The notes under the pieces were generated by a model that made no database searches, was not told the origin of the DNA, and saw nothing but the letters and a program-made list of their open reading frames with translations. The position numbers and the translations under genes are program-made. Shown here in pieces: positions 31,267 through 40,123 of a stretch of DNA of 64,000 nt. The stretch lies in contig NZ_CP012154.1 in the NCBI RefSeq assembly GCF_001187785.1, forward strand, positions 2,784,501 through 2,848,500, in the 5' to 3' direction. The stretch's first letter is position 1. Every line of letters starts with the position of its first letter. The stretch comes from Wenzhouxiangella marina. Lineage in GTDB: Bacteria > Pseudomonadota > Gammaproteobacteria > Xanthomonadales > Wenzhouxiangellaceae.

Positions 31267-32571
31267 TCAGCCCCGTTGCCGTAGCTTTTCCCAGAATTTC
31301 AGGCGTTTGACGATTTCGCGTTCGAAGCCGCGTTCGGGCGGCTGGTAGAAGCGTTCGCGCTGCATCTCGTCGGGGAAGTAGTTCTGGCCGGAGAAGCCCT
31401 GCTCCGTGTCGTGGTCATAGGCATAGCCGTCGCCATAGCCCAGGTCCTTCATCATGCCGGTGGGCGCATTGAGGATGTGCTTGGGCGGCATCAGGGAGCC
31501 GGTGCGCCCAGCGGTCTTCCAGGCCGACTTCTGCGCCCGGTACAGGGCATTGGACTTGGGCGCGGTGGCCAGGTAGACCACCGCCTGGGCGATCGCCAGC
31601 TCACCCTCGGGCGAGCCCAGCACCTCGAAAGCCTCGCGAGCGGCCAGGGCCTGAGTCAGGGCATTGGGATCGGCCAGACCGATATCCTCGGAGGCAAAGC
31701 GAATCAGCCGCCGCGCCACATAGAGCGGGTCCTCGCCACCGGCGAGCATGCGCGCCAGCCAGTACAGGGCCGCATCGGCATCCGAGCCGCGCATGGACTT
31801 GTGCAGGGCCGAGATCAGGTTGTAATGCTCGTCCCGGTCCTTGTCATAGGCAGCCGCACGGCGCTGGACCAGACGCATCAGGGCATCCGGGCCGATCGCT
31901 TCCTCGCCCTCGCCCACCAGATCGAAGATCGCCTCGACCATATTGAGCAGGTAGCGACCATCGCCATCCGCCATCGCCCGCAGCAGCGCCCTCGCCTCCG
32001 CATCCAGCGGCAGCTCGCGCTCGCTCAGGCGCTCGGCCCGCCCCAGCAGGCGATCCAGGGCCGCGTCGTCCAGGCGCTTGAGCACCAGCACCTGCATCCG
32101 CGATAGCAGGGCCGCGTTCAACTCGAAGCTCGGGTTCTCGGTCGTGGCCCCGACCAGGGTGATGGTGCCGTCCTCGACGTGCGGCAGGAAGCTGTCCTGC
32201 TGCGAACGATTGAAACGATGGATCTCGTCAACGAACAGCAGGGTCCGACGACCGTTCTGGCGCCGCAGCCGCGCAGCCTCGAAGATCTTCTTCAGCTCCG
32301 CCACGCCGGAGAAGATCGCCGAGATCTGGACGAACTCCAGATCGCCCACATCGGCCAATAGCCTCGACAGGGTGGTCTTGCCGGTGCCCGGTGGCCCCCA
32401 GAACACCAGGGAGCTCACGCGGCCGGCCTCCACCATGCGCCGCAGTGGACCCGAGTCGCCGAGCAGATGATCCTGACCAACGACGTCATCGAATCCCTTC
32501 GGCCGCAGGCGATCGGCCAGGGGGGCGTCGTCAGCCGACGATTCGATGTCCGATGCGAAGAGATCGTTCAT
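31267..32571 (-). CDS. rarA: Replication-associated recombination protein RarA (MgsA)
   Basis: A 434-residue clamp-loader-like AAA+ ATPase acting at stalled replication forks. Walker A is FWGPPGTGKTTLSRL near residue 58, Walker B is LLFVDEIHRFNRSQQD near 112, sensor 1 is LVGATTENPSFELN near 140, and the arginine-finger region is ALLSRMQVL. The C-terminal tetramerisation domain includes MRGSDADAALYWLARM and the ending RGFEREIVKRLKFWEKLR. Start ATG 32571 gives MNDLFASD; the frame open to 32604 is longer but not family-like. The usual neighbours lolA and serS are not next to it here. Confidence 0.96.
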   Translation of the reverse strand: MNDLFASDIESSADDAPLADRLRPKGFDDVVGQDHLLGDSGPLRRMVEAGRVSSLVFWGPPGTGKTTLSRLLADVGDLEFVQISAIFSGVAELKKIFEAARLRRQNGRRTLLFVDEIHRFNRSQQDSFLPHVEDGTITLVGATTENPSFELNAALLSRMQVLVLKRLDDAALDRLLGRAERLSERELPLDAEARALLRAMADGDGRYLLNMVEAIFDLVGEGEEAIGPDALMRLVQRRAAAYDKDRDEHYNLISALHKSMRGSDADAALYWLARMLAGGEDPLYVARRLIRFASEDIGLADPNALTQALAAREAFEVLGSPEGELAIAQAVVYLATAPKSNALYRAQKSAWKTAGRTGSLMPPKHILNAPTGMMKDLGYGDGYAYDHDTEQGFSGQNYFPDEMQRERFYQPPERGFEREIVKRLKFWEKLRQRG

Positions 32572-32798
32572 GGCCCGCCATGCTACCGCGTCCAGCCCGG
32601 CCATGGCGTGCCGCGCCGGACCAGGCTGCGAGTCTGGGGGTGCGGTCTGGACCTCCGAATGTGACAGCGCAGCGTTGGAGCAGGCGCCCTGCCCCGCCCG
32701 AGCCCCCCGGAACCGCGGTGCGGCCCGGGATGCTCGTGACGACTGCCACCAGGCGGGCGTTCAGCGCCGCAATGCAACGGCGCCGAAAAGGCCGAGAC

Positions 32799-35700
32799 TT
32801 ACCTGCCCGGCTGGTTGCCGCTCAGGCGCAGGGTGGGGTCACCGAGGAGCGTCCAGTTGGTGACCAGATCGTTCATATGCAGTTCGGCCGCATGGATTCT
32901 CGCCTGCTGGATCGCTCCGCCCAGCGTGTCGCCGGCCACGAGCCCCTCGAGCACCGTGCGCATGAAGATCTCGTTCTGCAGGTAGTTCGACAGGGTCGCG
33001 GCGCCGTGGACGGCCACCGCCCCGTTGGTCGCAGCCACCGGCACACCCGAGGTGTCGACCTCGAACCCGTTCATCAGACGGTGGGCCAGGGTCTCGCTGA
33101 ACGGCGAGGTGAAGTAGCTGGTGTAGCAGGCGGCCGTACTGATCAGGGTCGGAAGGCCCTGGTTGCCGAGCTCAGCGACGTCACCGGAGGTCAGGATGCC
33201 CTGGAACGACCACAGGGTCGGCGAGCCGTGCCCGGAGAACCCGGTCAGGGTCCGGCCATTCTCGAGCGCCTGGAACAATTGCTGACGGGCCAGATCGGGC
33301 GTTCCGCCCTCGTCGATGATCTCCTCGAAGAAGATGCGGTCGATGTTGCCTTCGGGCCAGCCGGTGCCGCGCAGGATGTCGAGCATGCGCTCGGCCTGGT
33401 TCGAGAAGGGCTGAATCTTCGGATCGTTCTCGTCCGTCAGCCAGACCGCCGACCGATCGGCAGCGAGGCGGCCCTCCCAGTCGAACACCTTCTGCACGCT
33501 GACCCGCAGATCATCGAGGGTGCGTACCGGCCAGCGACCCAGTGCGAGATCCGACAAGCCGTCGCCGTCGAGATCGGCAAGTCGTGCGTCACTCGGGGTG
33601 TGGGAAACGTAGCTGGTGCCCGCGTAATGGGTCGGGATGAAGCTCAGGCTGCCGAGCTCGTAGCGATCACGATAGTCGTAGCTGTCGCCGCCCACCAGCA
33701 GGACGTGCGAGACCTTCGAGCTCGAAAGCGCATCGACCAGGAAGTGGTTGACGGCGCCAGGCAGCGGCATGCCGCCACCGTAGTGCAGCTGGATGTCGGT
33801 GATGTCGACCACCGACACCGTCCATCCGCCCTGCTGACGATGCGCGACGTAGTCGTTGAGCGGGTGCGAGTCGCTCGGATCGGCCGGCAGGAAGGCGGGA
33901 TGCACGATCAGCAGCAGCTCACCCAGGCCCGAAGCCAGGTCGGCCGACTCGACGCCACCGATCAGCGTCGGCTGGACGAAGGCATCGCTCGTCGACACCC
34001 AGTAGGCCGGATCAGCCGCATCGCGCTCGGACAACAGCGGGAATTCGGCGACTTCGCGACCCACGGCAGTCACGGGAATTTCGAAGAGCGACTCGCCATC
34101 CCAACCGAAGGCATGCATCGAGCCGGTCCGACGGAAGCCGTCGACCCGCAGACCCTGATCACTCGCGGTGACGAGAGGCTCCGCGATGTACAGCGCATTG
34201 CCCTTGGCGCGCATGGCCACCGGGTAGCTCAGGGACACCGAGTCGAGCAGGCTGTGGCTGATGACCTCCAGACCGCCCGGCGAGACCACCGTCACCGTGT
34301 TCTCGCCCTGGAAGAAACGATCCCCCGGCACGTCGATGTCGATCAGCTGAGTGGTCTGGCCATCGAAGAAGTAATCCTCGAATTCCTCGCCGTTGACGAA
34401 CACCTGGATGCGGTGATTGGGGCTGGCAGGCATGTCCGTCAGGCCGGCGATCCGGACGCGGACGCGCGCTGTCATGTCACGGCGCATCTCGCCGCCGACC
34501 TCGAAGCTCGCGTTGTAGCGGTTCGCGCTACTGCTGTTGGACCGGAGCCGGTACATGAACCACGGATCCGGGTTGGCGTTGAAGGGGCTGTAGGTCGCGT
34601 CCTCCTCGACCGTCTGGACCGCGTAGTGAAGATCCGAGAAGCGGGTCGGCCGATCACCGAGGCGATCTAGAGGCCGGGCCGACAGCGCGGCCTCGGGACG
34701 AAGCTCGACCCGATACACGTACTCGTCGATATAGAGCGAATCGGGCGCATCGGGCAGCTCACCCCAGAACAGGATGGCGCGCTCACGAGCCACGCTGCTG
34801 CCGCGGCGATTCCCCGAGGTGGTCGTCGACAGGACGCGGGGCACCGGCACGCCGTTGCGCGTGACCGCGATGTCGTCGACTCTCACGCCGGTCAGATCCA
34901 GGCCCGCCTGGCGGAGCGTCTCGAAGCTGATCTGCTGCATGCCCGGCTGGCTGACCTTGAAGTCCACCGCGCTCACCGTCGCGCGCGCGCCCGCCGTCTC
35001 GCGGCGCCAGGCGTTTCCAATCGCGCGATAACCACGCCCGCGCATGCGATTTTCCGCCGCCTGACGGATCGGCGTCCAATCGATCTGATCGGCGTCGTTT
35101 TCGCGCCCGAAGGCACCGCCGACGCGGAAGTAGCCGTACATCTCTTCGGCGCCGAAGTTATCCACCGCCGTGATGACCAGGTCACCGATCTCGCCGCGGC
35201 TCACGCCACGGATCACTTCCGTGTAGTGCTGCGGCTCGACGATGCCCTCGGCTTTCGAGGGGATCATCTCCGGCGTCAGTAGCTCGAGACCGCCGCCACG
35301 CGTCACACCCCAGACGTAGAAGCCCTGGTTGTTGGTTTCCGAGGCGGTCGACCAGCGCACTTCCAGGCCTTCGCGAGTGAAGGTCGACTCGAAGGCGTGG
35401 ATGCTGACCGGGATCGTGCCGGAATCCATCAGGTGGTCCTCGACCTCACCGTCGGTCTGGAAACCGAACGGAGACGGGTCGGAGAAGAAGCCGTTCGTGC
35501 TGTCGGTGGTGATCCGGAAGCGCGCGAAGGTGTCATTCAGGGTCAGGCTGTCAGCGGCCGTGTAGCGCCAGACCAGCACCACGACGCCCTCGCAGTTGGC
35601 GGGGATATTGCCGGTGGTGAAGTCGGCCCCGCCGATCGATGAGCCCGCGGCCAGACCACTGGCCGAGCAGCTACCGCCCGAATCGACCAGTCCCGTCGCA

Positions 35701-38700
35701 CCGACGCGGACGGCAGCGGCGGAGCGGCCGCAGTTCGCCGAAATCTGGCCGTCGGTACCGCAGGTATTGCCGAACACGCCCGACCCGCCGAAGTCGACCC
35801 AGCCGACCAGCTGGGCATCGCTTCCGGTCGGATTGACCACCCGAACCGCAGCGCAGTACTCGAATACATCGCCCACCGGGTCGTTGGTCATCTCCACGCC
35901 GTCGCAGGACACGGCCTGTCCGGTGCTGAAGGAGCGGAAGTCGGCCAGGGCCACGCCTTGCTCGTCACCGAGGTCGCCGTCGGCGAGCACCGAGGCGATC
36001 CCGTCCGTGTCCGCATCCGTATCGTTCGCGCCCGGGTTGCCGACGGCATTGCCATAGGCGGCCATCCAGGGCCCGCTGATCACGTGATGCGGGCCATTGG
36101 CCGCCAGCGGCGTGCTGTAGCTGGCGGGCGCATCGCCGAAGTCGGTCGTGGACACGTAATTGACCGTGACCGTGTCGTTGTTGGACTGGTCTTCGGGCGT
36201 GAAGGCGAAGGCGATGTTGGTGACGCTGCCGGCGGTGGCGTCCGCGACCGTGGCGGTGTAGCTCGCCGTGCAGACGACCACTTCGCCCGGGTTGAAGAAG
36301 TTGTCGCCATTTCCAACGGTGCTGAGCGCGGGGCAGGAAATGATGCCGATCACGTCGTCGTTGATCTGGACCGGCCCCCGCAGGGTGGCGAAGCCGGTGT
36401 TCTCGACGGTGAAGCTGTAGTTGATCACCTCACCGGCAAAGCCGAAGCTGGCGCGATCGGCGCTCTTGACCAGGGTGATCTCGGTGGTCGCATAGGTCGC
36501 GGAATCGCTGTCCTGCACTGGCGTGCCATTACCCGTTCCAGTGGCCGTCGCCGTGTTGACGAAGACCCCGGCCGTGCCGGCGTTGACCGGCCCGATGATG
36601 CAGACCGCGATGTGGTCCGTAGGTTGGAGCGGATTAACCACGGGCAGAGCAAAATTCGACGGGCAGCCCGAGGTATCGACCTGGGGATTGGGATCAATGA
36701 AGTTGACGTCGACCAGCGGCGTCTCACCGATATTCTCGATCGTCAGCTTGTAGAAAACCTCGCCGCCCAGCGGCAGGGCCAGGTAGTCCGCCCAGCCCGC
36801 TTCCGGGTCGTTCAGCAGGCCGACCTGCTTGAGCATCTGGATCCCCGGGATGGGCTCGTCAACCAACAAGGTCGCATCAGCCTGATTGCCCGTGTAGGTG
36901 ACGCCCTGGAAGACGTGCGTGACGGTGCTTGTCTGGTTGTCGAATTGTGCCGGCAGATCGCCCGGCGTCAATCCGGGCACGACCACGTTGATCTCGAGCT
37001 CGCAGACCTGGCCACCGAGGATCTCGCCGTTGCTGAAGTTCAGAGCCGAGCCGTCCCAGGTGAAGCTGAACGCCCCGCCGCAGTTGCCGTTGTCGGAGAA
37101 GACGATCGGGCTCGCCGCAGGCACCATGGCCACGGGCGTCGTGGGCAGCGTATCGGTAAAGGCCACCTGGCTGATCGTCAGGGTCGGATCGTTGTTGGTG
37201 ATCTGGAAGGTCAGCGTGCTGCTGCCTGCCGTGTTCAGCAAGGGGTTCGGATCGAAGGTCTTGTCGATCGAGGCCGGCGGGGGCGGCGGCAGGACCACGA
37301 GCGTGTCGGTGGCGCTGTTACCGGGCAGGGTCTCGTCCGCGTCGACCGGGTCGCTGATGTTGATGTTGTCGCCGATGCTGTCCGAGGTCACATCGACCGA
37401 CAGGGTGCAGGACGCGCCGCCGGCGAGCACGGCATCGGTCAACAGCAGGACCGTCGGGTCGCCGCCGTCCAGGCCCCAGGTGCCGCCGCAGCCCGTGTTC
37501 ACGAAGCTGCCGCCAACGCTGGTCATGCCGGGCGGGAGCTCGTCGCGGAAGGTCACGCCGTTGAGGGCATCGGCCGGGTTCGGGTTGGTGACCGTGAAGG
37601 TCAGGGTCGAGGGTTCACCGGGGTAGACCGTCGAGGGGTTGAAGACCTTGGCGAGCGTCGGGGGTGTCAGGGCCGTGATCGTCGTACAGATTTCGCCCTG
37701 ACCGGTAAAGTTAGCCGAATGAATTCGAATGGGGATATTCGAGTTGTTACTCGCGCCGGAAACAATAAGTCGGAAAAATGTATTCCCGGCAGGGTTCAGG
37801 TTAGTAAGGTTGGCCACCGAAAAGGTGGAAGGCGGGCTTCCCGAATTGACAGGGCCCCACTGCGCCGCATTCTCCGTAATGCTTCCCGCTGGACCATAGT
37901 CAAGGGTGATCGTCGAAGGCCCATTGTTGTTCTGACGTGATACCACGAAGCTCAGATTGACCAAATCGAGGCCGGTGGTATCAAGCACGAACTCGTAGTA
38001 GCGATTGTTGGTTCTCGCTGTACCAACGGCTTCTCCATTGGGGACTGACGTTTCCCAACGATTGTTATTGTCAACTGTAGTGACAACACCAGCGCCAGCT
38101 GCCGTAGTGACGCCAAAATCATTCACGACTGGTCCTGTCGTTGGATGATTCGGGTTATTGAGCGACTCGAAGCTCGACCATTCAGCAACGCTGGATCCTG
38201 GCGCGATCGGCGTGCATTGAACTGGCGGCGGCGGCTCAGCAACCACGGTCAGCGTGGCCGTCGCCGTATCCGAGGGCGTGGTCGCATCGCCGACGAACAG
38301 GTCGACGGAGTTGAGCAGATCGAAGGGATAGGTCGCACCGACGACCGCGGGCACGGTCACGTCGACGAGGATGGTACAGGTGCTGTTCGCGGCGATGACG
38401 CCACCGCTGAAGTCCACTGTCGCCGTGCCCGGCGTTGCCACCAGGGTGCCGCCGCACGAGCTGCTGGCGTTGGCCGGGTTGGCCACCAGCATGCTGCCGA
38501 GCGAGGGGATGCTGGGCAGGGGGTCGATGAAGCGGTAGCCCGAGACCTCGAAGGGGTTCGGGTTGGAAATGGTCAGGCGCATCGTGGAGGTGCCGTCGGC
38601 GGCGATCGTCGACGGCGTGAAGCGCTTCTGGATCGTCGCATCGGTCGGGTCACTGATGATGATGTCACCCGGCGACTGGTTGACGTCCGTGTTGTAGTGG

Positions 38701-39662
38701 AAGCTGCTGCCCGACTTGTCGTAGATCAGGGCCAGCAGGGCGACCTGCTCGCCACCGCCCGCGATGATGTCGATTTCATAGACGGTGGTGATCGGCCCCC
38801 CGGCCTTGCCGGTTTCGAGGCAGGACAGGTAGTTCGGGCTGTTCGGATCCGGCTCCCAGAGGCAGCCATCGGCATACAGACTGGGGTTCGGGACCGGCAC
38901 GCGCGTCGGCGGTGCGGTCAGGGCGCTGTAGGTCGTCTCGACGGACTTGACCTGAAAGATCGTGTTCGACAGGGTCAGGAAGGACTGCAGCTGCTCGTAG
39001 GCCGTGGCGGTCTGGGTGATCAGCTCGATGAAATAGGTCTGGCCCACGGCCAGGTTCAATCCGCCGCCGGCGCCCAGGATCTGCCAGTCGGACTGGTTCG
39101 CCTGCTGGCCCCAGCGAATCTGCTGGGTGGAGTTGCGGTTCTGGGAAATCAGGCGCTCGACGTAGATCTGGCGCGGCGTCGGGCTGGAAAAGATCAGCGC
39201 TGAGTCATTGTCGGTCGCGTCGATTCGATAGGGCCGGATCTCGTCGAAGGCCGCCGCAGAGCGCGTCAGCTGGATCTCGAAGTAGGCGTCGAAGCACTCG
39301 CCCACACCGAGCGGACCCGATTCCAGGGTCGACAGGGAGCCGGGACGGGTAAAGATGAACGCGTCGTTGAGGTCTTCCCATATGAAATTGACTGTCGCGT
39401 TGCTGATCGCCGTATCGGTGCAGACCCGAGCCCCGACCGGAAAGAGTTCCGGCCCGCTGGTCAGCGGACGGTTGCTGTCCAGGCCGACCACATCCCAGGT
39501 GATGGGCGTCACGGTCAGATCGGCCAGTGCGTGGCCTGCCATCACGAAGCTCAACACCAGCGCCCCCACGCTGGCACGCAAGCCTCGGACCCACGGCTTC
39601 GAGCGAAGGTCGGACCCGGAAACCCCGGCTCCACCCCCCCAGTTCAAGACCCTGATCATCAT
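32799..39662 (-). CDS. Giant exported protein: DUF11-like repeats, GEVED domain, C25 gingipain-like peptidase
   Basis: A 2287-residue protein. The start is the first ATG of a tandem ATG-ATG at 39662, 5 bases after AAGGGG; the signal peptide ends AGHALA near residue 48. Domain order: a lead region (50-335), DUF11-type beta repeats starting at KRFTPSTIAADGTSTMRL (about 337-490), an inserted AT-rich domain (about 492-657), more DUF11-type repeats (to about 1165), a GEVED-type domain from FGDAPASYST to DGEVEDHLMD (about 1175-1411), a WSTASETNNQGFYVWG segment, and a C25 cysteine peptidase domain (about 1915-2280) with FSGHGSPTLW (His near 2143) and STAACYTSYF (Cys near 2178), the expected catalytic pair. 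It ends LLGDPTLRLSGN without a membrane anchor, PEP-CTERM or recognisable sorting tail. Probable surface or secreted protease-adhesin; the substrate is unknown. Confidence 0.85.
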   Translation of the reverse strand: MMIRVLNWGGGAGVSGSDLRSKPWVRGLRASVGALVLSFVMAGHALADLTVTPITWDVVGLDSNRPLTSGPELFPVGARVCTDTAISNATVNFIWEDLNDAFIFTRPGSLSTLESGPLGVGECFDAYFEIQLTRSAAAFDEIRPYRIDATDNDSALIFSSPTPRQIYVERLISQNRNSTQQIRWGQQANQSDWQILGAGGGLNLAVGQTYFIELITQTATAYEQLQSFLTLSNTIFQVKSVETTYSALTAPPTRVPVPNPSLYADGCLWEPDPNSPNYLSCLETGKAGGPITTVYEIDIIAGGGEQVALLALIYDKSGSSFHYNTDVNQSPGDIIISDPTDATIQKRFTPSTIAADGTSTMRLTISNPNPFEVSGYRFIDPLPSIPSLGSMLVANPANASSSCGGTLVATPGTATVDFSGGVIAANSTCTILVDVTVPAVVGATYPFDLLNSVDLFVGDATTPSDTATATLTVVAEPPPPVQCTPIAPGSSVAEWSSFESLNNPNHPTTGPVVNDFGVTTAAGAGVVTTVDNNNRWETSVPNGEAVGTARTNNRYYEFVLDTTGLDLVNLSFVVSRQNNNGPSTITLDYGPAGSITENAAQWGPVNSGSPPSTFSVANLTNLNPAGNTFFRLIVSGASNNSNIPIRIHSANFTGQGEICTTITALTPPTLAKVFNPSTVYPGEPSTLTFTVTNPNPADALNGVTFRDELPPGMTSVGGSFVNTGCGGTWGLDGGDPTVLLLTDAVLAGGASCTLSVDVTSDSIGDNINISDPVDADETLPGNSATDTLVVLPPPPPASIDKTFDPNPLLNTAGSSTLTFQITNNDPTLTISQVAFTDTLPTTPVAMVPAASPIVFSDNGNCGGAFSFTWDGSALNFSNGEILGGQVCELEINVVVPGLTPGDLPAQFDNQTSTVTHVFQGVTYTGNQADATLLVDEPIPGIQMLKQVGLLNDPEAGWADYLALPLGGEVFYKLTIENIGETPLVDVNFIDPNPQVDTSGCPSNFALPVVNPLQPTDHIAVCIIGPVNAGTAGVFVNTATATGTGNGTPVQDSDSATYATTEITLVKSADRASFGFAGEVINYSFTVENTGFATLRGPVQINDDVIGIISCPALSTVGNGDNFFNPGEVVVCTASYTATVADATAGSVTNIAFAFTPEDQSNNDTVTVNYVSTTDFGDAPASYSTPLAANGPHHVISGPWMAAYGNAVGNPGANDTDADTDGIASVLADGDLGDEQGVALADFRSFSTGQAVSCDGVEMTNDPVGDVFEYCAAVRVVNPTGSDAQLVGWVDFGGSGVFGNTCGTDGQISANCGRSAAAVRVGATGLVDSGGSCSASGLAAGSSIGGADFTTGNIPANCEGVVVLVWRYTAADSLTLNDTFARFRITTDSTNGFFSDPSPFGFQTDGEVEDHLMDSGTIPVSIHAFESTFTREGLEVRWSTASETNNQGFYVWGVTRGGGLELLTPEMIPSKAEGIVEPQHYTEVIRGVSRGEIGDLVITAVDNFGAEEMYGYFRVGGAFGRENDADQIDWTPIRQAAENRMRGRGYRAIGNAWRRETAGARATVSAVDFKVSQPGMQQISFETLRQAGLDLTGVRVDDIAVTRNGVPVPRVLSTTTSGNRRGSSVARERAILFWGELPDAPDSLYIDEYVYRVELRPEAALSARPLDRLGDRPTRFSDLHYAVQTVEEDATYSPFNANPDPWFMYRLRSNSSSANRYNASFEVGGEMRRDMTARVRVRIAGLTDMPASPNHRIQVFVNGEEFEDYFFDGQTTQLIDIDVPGDRFFQGENTVTVVSPGGLEVISHSLLDSVSLSYPVAMRAKGNALYIAEPLVTASDQGLRVDGFRRTGSMHAFGWDGESLFEIPVTAVGREVAEFPLLSERDAADPAYWVSTSDAFVQPTLIGGVESADLASGLGELLLIVHPAFLPADPSDSHPLNDYVAHRQQGGWTVSVVDITDIQLHYGGGMPLPGAVNHFLVDALSSSKVSHVLLVGGDSYDYRDRYELGSLSFIPTHYAGTSYVSHTPSDARLADLDGDGLSDLALGRWPVRTLDDLRVSVQKVFDWEGRLAADRSAVWLTDENDPKIQPFSNQAERMLDILRGTGWPEGNIDRIFFEEIIDEGGTPDLARQQLFQALENGRTLTGFSGHGSPTLWSFQGILTSGDVAELGNQGLPTLISTAACYTSYFTSPFSETLAHRLMNGFEVDTSGVPVAATNGAVAVHGAATLSNYLQNEIFMRTVLEGLVAGDTLGGAIQQARIHAAELHMNDLVTNWTLLGDPTLRLSGNQPGR

Positions 39663-39866
39663 TTTTCCCCTTTTCAAGAAGCCGAGAGACAATTACTACA
39701 GAGCATACAATAGAATCGGGCTCTACACAGCACGACTTGACTGTCGTGGAACGCCCGGAAATGGATCGGCATGGTAGACTGCTATCAAGAGCGGTTCATC
39801 GGACGCTCCGGCATTCTCCATGAACCCGAAGAAAATCGTTTCGATAAAGGGTGGGAACAGATCTTC

Positions 39867-40076
39867 ATGAACACGGAAAACAAGCAATCCTCCGAGGCCG
39901 AAGCACCGCTGCCTTACGAAAAGCCGGAATTCAAGCGCCATCGGCTGGACATCATCACCCTGGGGGGGACGCCGGGTTCGGGTGATTCCGGGGCGCCTGG
40001 AGCCGAGGAGAACGCCGGCAGTGGCGTGGGACATGAGGAAGAGGGCTGGGACGACAACGGCGGAAAGGATTGGTAG
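39867..40076 (+). CDS. Lasso-peptide-type RiPP precursor
   Basis: A 69-residue peptide directly upstream of a lasso cyclase homologue. The leader contains Y17-E-K-P20-E-F22, the YxxP element recognised by RRE domains in lasso systems, with Phe where Leu is more usual. Thr31 stands at position -2 of the predicted cleavage site (DIITL|GG), the conserved lasso position. The predicted core begins G33-G-T-P-G-S-G-D40, placing an Asp at core position 8 for an 8-residue macrolactam ring. The remaining 29 residues are Gly- and acid-rich and end GGKDW, long for a lasso tail. The start ATG 39867 is chosen because the upstream in-frame part (from 39771) has no leader character. Cleavage site and ring are inferred from family rules. 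Confidence 0.78.
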   Translation: MNTENKQSSEAEAPLPYEKPEFKRHRLDIITLGGTPGSGDSGAPGAEENAGSGVGHEEEGWDDNGGKDW

Positions 40077-40094
40077 TGATCCCCTGCTGACGTC

Positions 40095-40106
40095 GGCGGG
40101 TTCGCC
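40095..40106 (+). promoter_or_regulatory. Small hairpin between precursor and cyclase genes
   Basis: GGCG-GGTT-CGCC sits in the 47-base gap after the precursor stop. A stem-loop in this place could lower expression of the enzymes relative to the precursor; the stem is only four pairs, so support is weak. Confidence 0.25.
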
Positions 40107-40123
40107 CCCCTGTCCTGCCCGGC

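Noticed and set aside
28556-31284. Long open frames (up to 316 codons) on both strands through the repeat array, rich in Arg, Pro and Ser
   Set aside because: The same repeat is open in several frames on both strands because unit lengths are multiples of three or nearly so; no ribosome binding sites, no conserved domain, and breaks differ between units.
39771-39866. N-terminal extension of the lasso precursor to 101 residues
   Set aside because: The extra 32 residues have no leader-like motif and the ATG at 39867 gives a normal leader length.
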